DNA from: Prevotella sp.
GTDB lineage: Bacteria > Bacteroidota > Bacteroidia > Bacteroidales > Bacteroidaceae
Length of the DNA: 32,771 bases
Assembly: GCA_022781445.1 (NCBI GenBank)
Contig: JALETQ010000008.1
Span: 1-32,771 of the forward strand
Direction of reading: 5' to 3'
The translations under genes and the position numbers were made by a program. Below the pieces are notes generated by a model, which saw only the letters and a list, made by a program, of their open reading frames with translations, was not told the DNA's origin and did not search any database. Positions 1 to 7,133 of the stretch are shown here, in pieces. The number at the start of each line of letters is the position of its first letter. Position 1 is the first letter of the stretch.

Positions 1-27
1 CATCAATGACCTCTCTCTTAGCATCTC

Positions 28-48
28 TTTTTAAGGGACGACTATTTA
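28..48 (+). repeat. Short dispersed repeat, copy 1
   Basis: The 17-mer TTTTTAAGGGACGACTA followed by one variable base and TTA. The same 21-base pattern occurs at 20483-20503 and 20702-20722 in the same orientation, with only base 18 differing. Read in one frame all three copies give FLRDD and then a stop within a few codons, but an upstream stop in copy 1 argues against coding. Its function is unknown. Confidence 0.75.
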
Positions 49-132
49 TGAAAGGTGATTAGTGAAAGTACGTCATGTTTTTTCTTTGTTGTGGAAACCG
101 AGAACGAATGAAACAATGATACTTGGCCACTG

Positions 133-184
133 GCATCAATACGCTCAAGGCATATCGGTCATCATTACCGGAACTTGAGATGCC
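133..184. other. Imperfect long hairpin in the intergenic region before rpoD's end
   Basis: Nested inverted repeats can be paired by eye: GGCAT with ATGCC at the outside, CTCAAG with CTTGAG, and CGGT with ACCG around a short loop. The hairpin lies between the short repeat at 28-48 and the element-end homology at 208-263. No gene is visible in 1-364. The ORFs here are short, show no family resemblance and look accidental. Confidence 0.4.
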
Positions 185-207
185 GACAAACGGACACGAC
201 AAGTACA

Positions 208-263
208 GAAAGTGTAATGAAAGACAGGTCATGTCAAACAAAACGATCTGATAACCGATGTGG
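208..263 (+). repeat. Partial copy of the right end of the palindrome-array element
   Basis: This aligns without gaps to 32473-32528, with 44 of 56 positions identical by hand count. It ends in CTGATAACCGATGTGG, which matches the end motif CTGATGACCGATTTGG of the element at 32151-32530. Similarity weakens upstream but continues through an AAACGGAC stretch. The conserved left block of the element is not visible here, so the copy is partial or degenerate. Confidence 0.6.
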
Positions 264-269
264 TATAAC

Positions 270-312
270 AAAAACATACCATCGGATTTTTGCATTCCAA
301 TGGTATGTTTTT
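270..312 (-). terminator. Intrinsic terminator downstream of rpoD, possibly bidirectional
   Basis: A perfect 13-base inverted repeat, AAAAACATACCAT (270-282) and ATGGTATGTTTTT (300-312), encloses a 17-base loop. Read on the minus strand the stem is followed by a run of T about 50-95 bases after the rpoD stop. The A/T-flanked symmetry means it could also act on the plus strand. Confidence 0.7.
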
Positions 313-364
313 ATATGAGTAATCTGAATTTTGAATGTAAGATAACAGCGAGATGATGTTTGCT

Positions 365-1237
365 TTATCCGAGATACTTCATCAAAATCTTGGCATTACC
401 ACTATCACGAAGTTTGGCAATACTCTTTTCGCGAATTTGTCTCACTCGTTCGCGAGTTAGCCCAAGCTCATCTCCAATTTCCTCAAGACCTTTTTCATGA
501 CATCCGATACCAAAACATTCACGAATAATGGTTATTTCCCTATCTTTCAAAACTTTATTAAGCACAGAATTAAGCTCGAGAGCCATAGATTCATGATCGA
601 CTTGTCGGTCGGTTCTGCTATCATCTCCACTGGGCATCACATCGAGCATACAATTATCTTCGCCATCTTGGAAGGGTGCATCGATACTCACATGATGACC
701 GTCTGCCATCAGACTTTGTCCGATCTTTTCTTCATCTATTTGGGTAACTTCCGAGAGTTCTGATACCGATGGATGTCGTTGATTCTCTTGTTCGAACTTG
801 TTAATCTCGTGATTGATCTTGTTCAGTGACCCTACTTGATTGAGAGGAAGGCGCACAATGCGACTTTGCTCGGCAATAGCTTGCAGAATGCTCTGTCTGA
901 TCCACCACACGGCATATGAGATGAATTTAAAGCCTCTTGTCTCATCAAATTTCTGAGCAGCCTTGATAAGTCCGATGTTCCCTTCGTCAATCAAGTCGGT
1001 CAAGGTCAATCCTTGATGCTGATATTGTTTCGCAACGGAAACGACAAAACGCAGATTAGATGTAACGAGTTTGTCTTTTGCTCTCTCTCCTTCAAGTCCT
1101 CCTTTCTTTATCTTTTGAGCCAATTCTATTTCTTCATCAATAGATATTAGCGGAGCTCTTCCAATTTCTACCAAATACTTGTCCAAAGCCTCGCTTGAAC
1201 GGTTCGTAATACTCTTTTGAATTTTTAGTTGCCTCAT
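365..1237 (-). CDS. rpoD: Primary sigma factor, RpoD/SigA type (290 aa)
   Basis: Directs core RNA polymerase to housekeeping promoters in the cytoplasm. The protein has the short Bacteroidetes architecture without a long region 1.1 or non-conserved insert. Region 1.2 lies near residues 15-45 (DKYLVEIGRAPLIS). Region 2 includes the core-binding and -10 helix segment around 80-130 (DLIDEGNIGLIKAAQKFDE, then YAVWWIRQSILQAI). Region 3 is around 140-200, and region 4 ends with the helix-turn-helix LGLTRERVRQIREKSIAKLR near the C-terminus. The length fits the family in this phylum. It is a single gene with its own promoter and terminator, divergent from the TetR gene. Bacteroidetes primary sigma recognises TTTG/TAnnTTTG promoters, which are seen throughout this window. 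Confidence 0.96.
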   Translation of the reverse strand: MRQLKIQKSITNRSSEALDKYLVEIGRAPLISIDEEIELAQKIKKGGLEGERAKDKLVTSNLRFVVSVAKQYQHQGLTLTDLIDEGNIGLIKAAQKFDETRGFKFISYAVWWIRQSILQAIAEQSRIVRLPLNQVGSLNKINHEINKFEQENQRHPSVSELSEVTQIDEEKIGQSLMADGHHVSIDAPFQDGEDNCMLDVMPSGDDSRTDRQVDHESMALELNSVLNKVLKDREITIIRECFGIGCHEKGLEEIGDELGLTRERVRQIREKSIAKLRDSGNAKILMKYLG

Positions 1238-1306
1238 TCTATTGAAATAAAATCTATAACTAATTGACTATAAAACAGTAACCTTAGAACTGACGTAAAT
1301 CAACTG

Positions 1307-1314
1307 CAAAGTTA
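1307..1314 (-). promoter_or_regulatory. Bacteroidetes-type -7 element for rpoD
   Basis: The minus strand reads TAACTTTG followed by C, a perfect TAnnTTTG match about 70 bases upstream of the rpoD start. No convincing -33 TTTG lies at the expected distance, so only the -7 element is called. Confidence 0.55.
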
Positions 1315-1455
1315 CAAAATAAATTCCAAATGTTAAACTATTGGCTATCTGTTTTTGTGTTATTTATATATATCTAACCTGTTAAAACAGTTCGTCTCTC
1401 GACTACATATTGGCAGTTTCAATGGATTTTTCTTGGTCTTTTGAAATAATAATTC

Positions 1456-1463
1456 TATTTTTG
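1456..1463 (+). promoter_or_regulatory. Bacteroidetes-type -7 element for the TetR gene
   Basis: TATTTTTG followed by CAC matches TAnnTTTG about 50 bases before the TetR start codon. A weak TTGG lies roughly 20 bases upstream. Between this site and the gene is AAGGAGG (1497-1503), a near-perfect Shine-Dalgarno sequence, which is uncommon in Bacteroidetes and fixes the start at 1513. Confidence 0.55.
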
Positions 1464-1512
1464 CACAGTCGATTGATGATGTGCAATCACTTAAGAAAGG
1501 AGGAGAACCATT

Positions 1513-2106
1513 ATGTCCATACCCAAAACACGCCAGAAATTGGTGGATGTTGCTCGTCAGTTATTTGCCAAAAAAGGTCTTGAAGATACAACCATGAATG
1601 ACATCGCTGTTGCTTCCGGTAAGGGGCGACGCACTCTTTATACATATTTCAAAAATAAGGAGGAAGTGTATTATGCGGTTATTGAGGCTGAATTGGAAAG
1701 GTTGTCGGAGAAGATGGATGAAGTGGCAGCCAAGAAGATTCAACCTCAGGAAAAAATCATTGAGTTGATATATACCCACCTCCAAATGATTAAAGAGACT
1801 GTTGTCAGAAATGGAAATTTAAGAGCTGAATTCTTTAGAAATATTTGGATGGTCGAAAAAGCACGTAAGAACTTCGATGCTTATGAGATGGAAATACTTC
1901 GTAAAGTTTTTCTCGAGGGTAAAAATGACGGCGAATTCGATATTGATAATGTCGAGTTGGTTGTAGACATCACCCATTATTGTATCAAAGGATTGGAAGT
2001 CCCTTACATTTATGGACGATTAGGACGAGGTATGACTGATGAAAAGAGTCGACCGCTTGTCGTCAAATTTGTATATGGTGCATTGGGGAAGAGCAAGACC
2101 CCTTAG
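1513..2106 (+). CDS. TetR/AcrR family transcriptional regulator (197 aa)
   Basis: A one-component repressor expected to bind DNA as a dimer and release on ligand binding. Residues about 5-55 form the TetR N-terminal helix-turn-helix (ARQLFAKKGLEDTTMNDIA, then GRRTLYTYFKNKEEV). The remainder is an all-helical ligand/dimer domain without an identifiable ligand signature. The start is supported by the strong AAGGAGG ribosome site. It stands alone between rpoD (divergent) and the GH13 gene (convergent, ending at 2251), so no target gene can be deduced. Autoregulation is typical of the family, but no clear operator palindrome was found near its promoter. The family call is secure; the function is unknown. 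Confidence 0.9.
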   Translation: MSIPKTRQKLVDVARQLFAKKGLEDTTMNDIAVASGKGRRTLYTYFKNKEEVYYAVIEAELERLSEKMDEVAAKKIQPQEKIIELIYTHLQMIKETVVRNGNLRAEFFRNIWMVEKARKNFDAYEMEILRKVFLEGKNDGEFDIDNVELVVDITHYCIKGLEVPYIYGRLGRGMTDEKSRPLVVKFVYGALGKSKTP

Positions 2107-2250
2107 GTGCCAATTGCGAATTGACTTTATTGGGTTATTAAGGATGGAAAAAGAGTGTAGAGAGAATGTCCCCGGATATAAACCTTTCGTAATATGGAAG
2201 GCAGGTCTTTATGGGAAAACGGTGTTCCGAATCCTTGATTTAGACCGAGG

Positions 2251-3918
2251 TTAGTTCCTGTTTATCTTCCATATACCTCCACTACAGGCGGTCATTGGCA
2301 AAGTGATGGGACGGTCGGCTTCTATCGTAATGGCAAGTATCCGGCGACTCATCAATTCGGTTGCCATGAATTTACCACCCTTCAACTTGTAAAGATCGAA
2401 GGCATGTTGCGGAATAATGACATTGATGGGATGATCATCATCGGAGAAATTGACAACAACTATGCCCATAGTGTCGGCCGAAGTTCGGAGAAAGGTGAAA
2501 TAATTTCCACAGAGGTGGGGGTTTACATACATCAAGTCGAAGAATTGTCCTTCTTTCATCAGTGTTTCATGATGGCAAATGGCAAGCACTTGGCGGTATT
2601 TTTCGTAGAGGCTTCGTGACTTCTCGTCCGCTTGATTGGGTGAAAAGTAGCCTCTGCGAATGCTTTCCACGCACCAATAATCGAAAATGGTGGTACGGCC
2701 GTCACGCCCACTGAATCCTTCATCGTCCATCCCCGTTTCTCCGAACTCTTGTCCGGCATAAATCATCAACGGATTATTGCGCATCCAGGCGAGTACCATC
2801 AGTGCAGGAATGGCGAGGGTTGCATCGCGTGCGAAGTAGTCACTACCGATGCGCTGTTCATCGTGATTCTCGAGGAAGTAGAGCATGTGTGCCCCAATGT
2901 CGTCGGTTGCCATCCATTGATGGGAGATGTCGCAGGCCGGTCGCCGTCGACAGATGATGTCGCGAAGGCAGTCGTACATGCCCACTTTATCGTAAAGGAA
3001 GTCGAAACCGGCATGGACATACGTACGATAGAGTGACGGGTTATATACTTCGCCTATGAAGATGAGGTGCGGATGGCTTTTCTTGACCAATGGAATGGCA
3101 TAGGACCAAAATGCTTGAGGAACCATTTCTACCATGTCGCATCGGAAGCCGTCGATGCCTTTTGATGCCCAAAAGTTAAGAATGTCGACCATCATGTTCC
3201 AAGTTCGTGGGGTGGGAGAGAAGCACTCCGATCGCGATCCGTCTTCATGGTAATCAATACCATAGTTCAGTTTCACGGTTTCATACCAGTCATTGGTTGT
3301 CGGCCGACTTGAAAAACAATCGTTTCCGGTGGCTTTGGCCGGTGATTCGATGTACCGGTCAGTCGCGAAGTTATCTTTATCGGCATCGGACGGAAGAGAT
3401 AATGTTCCGTTAAGATAATAGTAATTGTTCTGCAACGAGAACCGTTTGGAGGTGTCATCGTTCGAGCCGAAGTCGAGAAGACCTTTCGATTTGGCAATCG
3501 AACGATACTGGCGTGCCAAATGATTGGGTACGAAATCGATGATGAACCCGAGTCCTTCCCGGTGCGTTCGATGAATCAATGCCTCAAATTCGTGCATGCG
3601 TTCGTCAACGTTTTCTGCCAGATCGGGGTCAATGTCATAATAATCTGCAATGGCATAGGGTGAGCCGGCCATTCCTTTGACTGTTGAAGGATGTTGTGTG
3701 GGAATGCCGTTGGCGGAATAATCGGTGCGTGATGCGTGACGAATGATGCCCGTGAACCACAGATGGGTAACGCCGAGTTGCTTGATTCGGTTCAACAAGT
3801 ATGGGGTGTAGTCGTTCATCTTGCCGCATCCGTTCTCCTGGAGGGTTCCGTGATGTTTTCGAGTAGTGTTTTGGTTGGTAAAAAGGCGGGTGAATATTTG
3901 GTAAATAACAGGTTTCAT
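2251..3918 (-). CDS. GH13 alpha-amylase family glycoside hydrolase (555 aa)
   Basis: Expected to cleave or rearrange alpha-1,4-glucans such as starch, maltodextrin or glycogen. The (beta/alpha)8 motifs are all visible: DFVPNH (128-133), GFRCDMVEMV with nucleophile Asp261, FIGEVYNP with acid/base Glu290, and FLENHDEQR with transition-state Asp353. A small C-terminal beta domain follows from about residue 470. No signal peptide is seen (MKPVIYQIFTRLF starts straight into the first barrel strand), so the enzyme is probably cytoplasmic. It lies 64 bases after fabD but beyond a strong terminator, so its expression is probably uncoupled or depends on read-through. The exact specificity (amylase or transferase) cannot be read. 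Confidence 0.9.
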   Translation of the reverse strand: MKPVIYQIFTRLFTNQNTTRKHHGTLQENGCGKMNDYTPYLLNRIKQLGVTHLWFTGIIRHASRTDYSANGIPTQHPSTVKGMAGSPYAIADYYDIDPDLAENVDERMHEFEALIHRTHREGLGFIIDFVPNHLARQYRSIAKSKGLLDFGSNDDTSKRFSLQNNYYYLNGTLSLPSDADKDNFATDRYIESPAKATGNDCFSSRPTTNDWYETVKLNYGIDYHEDGSRSECFSPTPRTWNMMVDILNFWASKGIDGFRCDMVEMVPQAFWSYAIPLVKKSHPHLIFIGEVYNPSLYRTYVHAGFDFLYDKVGMYDCLRDIICRRRPACDISHQWMATDDIGAHMLYFLENHDEQRIGSDYFARDATLAIPALMVLAWMRNNPLMIYAGQEFGETGMDDEGFSGRDGRTTIFDYWCVESIRRGYFSPNQADEKSRSLYEKYRQVLAICHHETLMKEGQFFDLMYVNPHLCGNYFTFLRTSADTMGIVVVNFSDDDHPINVIIPQHAFDLYKLKGGKFMATELMSRRILAITIEADRPITLPMTACSGGIWKINRN

Positions 3919-3931
3919 CTCGTCATGAAAG

Positions 3932-3972
3932 AAAAAACAGGAAAGTCAATGTTTTAGGTTTTGACTTTCCTG
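3932..3972 (-). terminator. Intrinsic terminator between fabD and the GH13 gene
   Basis: A perfect 12-base inverted repeat, CAGGAAAGTCAA (3938-3949) and TTGACTTTCCTG (3961-3972), has an 11-base loop. On the minus strand it is followed directly by six T. It sits about 10 bases after the fabD stop and only 13 bases before the GH13 start codon, which leaves almost no room for a separate promoter. Confidence 0.85.
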
Positions 3973-3981
3973 CGGATGTCG

Positions 3982-4866
3982 TTAGATTCCTTGAATTTGT
4001 ACTGTCTTGTCAATGCGGCTTATCATTCCTTGCAATGCTTTGCCAGGTCCGCATTCGGTAAAGTCATCGGCCCCGTCGGCAATCATTGCCTGTACGCATT
4101 GTGTCCATCTCACGCTTCCTGTGAGTTGGGCTATTAGGTTCTGTTTGATTTCTTCCGGATCTGTGTGTGGCTTTCCGTCCACGTTCTGGTATACAGGACA
4201 CTTGGGTTGAGAGAAGATGGTCTTTTCGATGGCAGTCTTCAGCTCTTGCTGTGCCGACAACATCAATGGAGAGTGGAACGCACCGCCCACTTTCAGGGGC
4301 AGAGCGCGTTTGGCTCCTGCTTCTTTAAGCTTTTCACACGCCTCGTTGACCGCCTCTACATGCCCGGAGATCACAAGCTGTCCCGGACAATTATAGTTCG
4401 CCGGTACCACATGGTAGCCCTCGCGGTCTATGCTTTTGCAGATTTCTTCTACTTTTGCATCATCCAACCCTACGATGGCGGCCATCGTTGAGGGTGCTTG
4501 TTCGCATGCTTTCTGCATTGCCATGGCACGTGCGTAAACCAGTTTCAAACCGTCTTCGAAAGTCAAGGCACCTGCGGTGACGAGTGCGGAGAATTCGCCC
4601 AACGAATGGCCTGCGGTCATATCGGGATTGAAATTGCCACCCATGCAAAGGGCAGTGATGACACTGTGCAGGAAAACTGCGGGCTGTGTTACTTTGGTTT
4701 GTTTGAGTTCTTCGTCCGTTCCGTCGAACATGACATCAGTGATGCGGTAGCCTAATATTTCGTTTGCCTTTTCGAACAAATCTTTGGCTTGTTGGTTATT
4801 GTCGTACAAGTTCTTACCCATACCGACAAATTGGGCACCTTGTCCCGGGAAAACAAATGCTTTCAT
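3982..4866 (-). CDS. fabD: Malonyl-CoA:ACP transacylase (294 aa)
   Basis: Loads malonyl groups from malonyl-CoA onto acyl carrier protein, which supplies extender units for type II fatty acid synthesis in the cytoplasm. The N-terminal FPGQGAQ motif (residues 6-12), the nucleophile elbow GHSLGEF with Ser88, and the catalytic His198 in GGAFHSPL are all present. The length is typical for FabD. It begins 26 bases after glmM on the same strand, so the two are probably cotranscribed, and transcription is expected to stop at the hairpin just downstream. Other fab genes are not in this window. Confidence 0.96.
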   Translation of the reverse strand: MKAFVFPGQGAQFVGMGKNLYDNNQQAKDLFEKANEILGYRITDVMFDGTDEELKQTKVTQPAVFLHSVITALCMGGNFNPDMTAGHSLGEFSALVTAGALTFEDGLKLVYARAMAMQKACEQAPSTMAAIVGLDDAKVEEICKSIDREGYHVVPANYNCPGQLVISGHVEAVNEACEKLKEAGAKRALPLKVGGAFHSPLMLSAQQELKTAIEKTIFSQPKCPVYQNVDGKPHTDPEEIKQNLIAQLTGSVRWTQCVQAMIADGADDFTECGPGKALQGMISRIDKTVQIQGI

Positions 4867-4892
4867 TTTTTATACTTATAGTTGGTGTTAGT

Positions 4893-6284
4893 TCATTGCA
4901 TATTTTGTACCAGTTCCATCAACTGTTTTCCAAGTGCTTCGGCTTCCTCCATAGTCTTGCCCTCGCTGTAAATGCGGATGATGGGTTCGGTATTTGAACG
5001 GCGAAGATGTACCCAACTGTCAGCAAAGTCAATCTTTACGCCGTCAATATCGTTGATCTTCTCGTCCTTGAATCTTCCTTTGACACTTTGCAGGATGGCT
5101 TCTATGTCGGTAGTGGGCGACAAGTCGACCCTGTTTTTGGCCATGTAATAATCAGGAAGCGACTTGCGCAGCTCGCTCACGTGACATTGCTTCTGAGCCA
5201 ATGCAGAGAGGAACAATGCGATTCCCACGAGTGCATCGCGACCATAGTGGCTTTCGGGATAGATCACACCGCCATTGCCTTCGCCGCCAATGACGGCATT
5301 CACTTCTTTCATTTTGGCGGTAACGTTTACCTCTCCGACTGCGGCAGCACTATATGTTCCGCCGTGTTTCTCGGTGATGTCACGCAAAGCACGTGTTGAA
5401 GAGAGATTGGATACCGTGTTACCCTTGGTGTGTGAGAGTACGTAATCGGCAATGCTGACCAAGGTATATTCTTCACCGAACATCTTCCCGTCCTCGCAGA
5501 TGAATGCCAGACGATCCACATCGGGATCAACAACGATGCCGAGATCGAACGATCCGTTCTTCATCGTATCCATGATTTCGGTGAGATTCCTCTCCAATGG
5601 CTCGGGATTGTGGGCAAAGTCACCGTTGGCTTCACCATTGAGTATCGTATATGTGACACCCAAACTGTCGAGTAATCCGGGAAGGATGATTCCTCCAACA
5701 GAGTTGATGGCATCGATGCATACATTGAAACCTGCAGATTTAATCTTCTCTTGATCGACCAATTTTAGAGCAAGAACGGCCTCGATATGTTTCTGATCGA
5801 ATGAATCGTCTTGCTTGTATTTACCCGTCTTGTCTACATCGACATAGATAAAGTCTTCTTCTTCGGCAAGGGCAATGATTCGTTTTCCTTCTTCGTCAGA
5901 AAGAAATTCGCCACGGTGGTTCAGAAGTTTGAGCGCATTCCATTGACGGGGGTTATGACTTGCCGTGATGATGATACCTCCGGCTGCATTTGACATTTTT
6001 ACTGCCAGTTCAGTGGTTGGAGTGGTGGCAAGTCCGATGTCGGTCACATCGAAGCCCATTCCCATGAGCGTTCCACAAACGATGTTCTTCACCATCTCTC
6101 CCGAAATGCGGGCATCGCGACCTACAATGATGGTGTTGGTAGTGTCTTCAGTTTTGTTCTCACCTATGAAAGTGGCATAGGCAGTGGTAAATTTTACGAT
6201 GTCCAATGGGTTCAGCGTATCGCCGGTTGGTCCACCGATGGTTCCGCGAATCCCGGAAATGGATTTAATGAGTGTCATTGTCAA
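4893..6284 (-). CDS. glmM: Phosphoglucosamine mutase / phosphohexomutase (463 aa)
   Basis: An alpha-D-phosphohexomutase that in this phylum is annotated as GlmM (glucosamine-6-P to glucosamine-1-P for UDP-GlcNAc) or phosphomannomutase. The active-site serine loop TASHNP has Ser109, the metal loop reads DPDVDRLAF, the sugar-binding loop GGEGNGG, and the C-terminal phosphate-binding loop RRSNTEPIIRIYSEG. Four-domain length is typical. The start at MTMTLIKSISGIRG is chosen because the GIRG motif must lie near the N-terminus; the ATG six bases later is also possible. It precedes fabD by 26 bases and follows the DUF4827 gene, a neighbourhood tied to envelope synthesis. GlmM versus ManB specificity cannot be settled by eye. 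Confidence 0.9.
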   Translation of the reverse strand: MTMTLIKSISGIRGTIGGPTGDTLNPLDIVKFTTAYATFIGENKTEDTTNTIIVGRDARISGEMVKNIVCGTLMGMGFDVTDIGLATTPTTELAVKMSNAAGGIIITASHNPRQWNALKLLNHRGEFLSDEEGKRIIALAEEEDFIYVDVDKTGKYKQDDSFDQKHIEAVLALKLVDQEKIKSAGFNVCIDAINSVGGIILPGLLDSLGVTYTILNGEANGDFAHNPEPLERNLTEIMDTMKNGSFDLGIVVDPDVDRLAFICEDGKMFGEEYTLVSIADYVLSHTKGNTVSNLSSTRALRDITEKHGGTYSAAAVGEVNVTAKMKEVNAVIGGEGNGGVIYPESHYGRDALVGIALFLSALAQKQCHVSELRKSLPDYYMAKNRVDLSPTTDIEAILQSVKGRFKDEKINDIDGVKIDFADSWVHLRRSNTEPIIRIYSEGKTMEEAEALGKQLMELVQNMQ

Positions 6285-6354
6285 ATAATGATTTTATGAA
6301 TTGTAGGATGTGGCGGCATGTCTTGGTAGTAGGACTTTGGGACAAGCGCACCTT

Positions 6355-6376
6355 TTTGTCATGAATTTGTCATGAA
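6355..6376. repeat. Two tandem 11-mers upstream of glmM
   Basis: TTTGTCATGAA is repeated twice without a gap in the 114-base space between the DUF4827 gene and glmM. It could be a binding site or chance duplication. No TAnnTTTG element was found in this gap on the minus strand. Confidence 0.4.
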
Positions 6377-6398
6377 ATGGACGGGAGATGATAACGAA

Positions 6399-7031
6399 TC
6401 ATCGTCCTTTTTCGTATGTTATCTCGTAGAAACAGGGATAAACGCCATTTGAGGCCAGTTTCTGTCCCTTGGTATGAGGTACTATCAGTTTAACTTTGGC
6501 AATTTCATCATCTTCTTTTGTCGGTCTTCCCACGTTGATATAGGTCAGCGGAACCAGCCATCCCTCGGGCACTTGAGTCCCTTTGTATAATGTGGGCATG
6601 ACACCGCTGATAAACAAAGCTTCAAAGATTCCGTTATTATTGCTGATGGAAATCTTGTCGGGATTTAGTGCGAAATAATGCACGTTGTTGCTGATCTGGA
6701 TGGAATCGGTCAACAGATTGCGCTCGTAATATCTGCAAAGGATGGTGGAAGTTTCTCCGTTTTGAATCTTCTCGCCACATCCTTGTCTGACAATTTGCAT
6801 GTAAACACCCGAACTCTCAAACAGAACAAACTCATTTTTTGACACATCAGTCGTGTGATTTTTGCTGATGAATTCCGCTTCGGATATAACTTTGATGACT
6901 GAATCACGGATGAATTTACTGATGACAGTACGTTCTCTCTTCTTCTGGTCAGCATATGACTCCGTGCTGTTGCACGATGTAACAAGGATGAGTGAACAGA
7001 TTGCTCCGACAAACGCTATGATATTTTTCAT
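6399..7031 (-). CDS. DUF4827-like lipoprotein (210 aa)
   Basis: A predicted lipoprotein. Residues 1-19 form a lipoprotein signal peptide, with lipobox LVTSC and acylated Cys20 followed by NST. No acidic export signal directly after the cysteine is evident, so retention at the periplasmic face or the outer membrane cannot be decided. The mature part is mixed alpha/beta with a mid-region (GVYMQIVRQGCGE) and a C-terminal YPCFYEITYEKGR. By gene position next to glmM and overall pattern I assign it to the Bacteroidales DUF4827 family, thought to have an FKBP-like fold. Prolyl isomerase activity is not shown. It has its own promoter-like site 35 bases upstream. Confidence 0.75.
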   Translation of the reverse strand: MKNIIAFVGAICSLILVTSCNSTESYADQKKRERTVISKFIRDSVIKVISEAEFISKNHTTDVSKNEFVLFESSGVYMQIVRQGCGEKIQNGETSTILCRYYERNLLTDSIQISNNVHYFALNPDKISISNNNGIFEALFISGVMPTLYKGTQVPEGWLVPLTYINVGRPTKEDDEIAKVKLIVPHTKGQKLASNGVYPCFYEITYEKGR

Positions 7032-7065
7032 TCTTCTTAAATTCTAAATGTTTGAAATTCGTTTG

Positions 7066-7073
7066 CAAAGATA
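7066..7073 (-). promoter_or_regulatory. -7 element upstream of the DUF4827 gene
   Basis: The minus strand reads TATCTTTG then C, a perfect TAnnTTTG match about 35 bases before the start codon. It lies in the 102-base gap after the penicillin-binding protein gene and suggests that the lipoprotein-glmM-fabD unit can be transcribed separately. Confidence 0.55.
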
Positions 7074-7133
7074 CTTATTTAATTTGAAATGACACCTGTT
7101 GCCTCCTATATTTGCCGGTTATGGTAAACGCAT

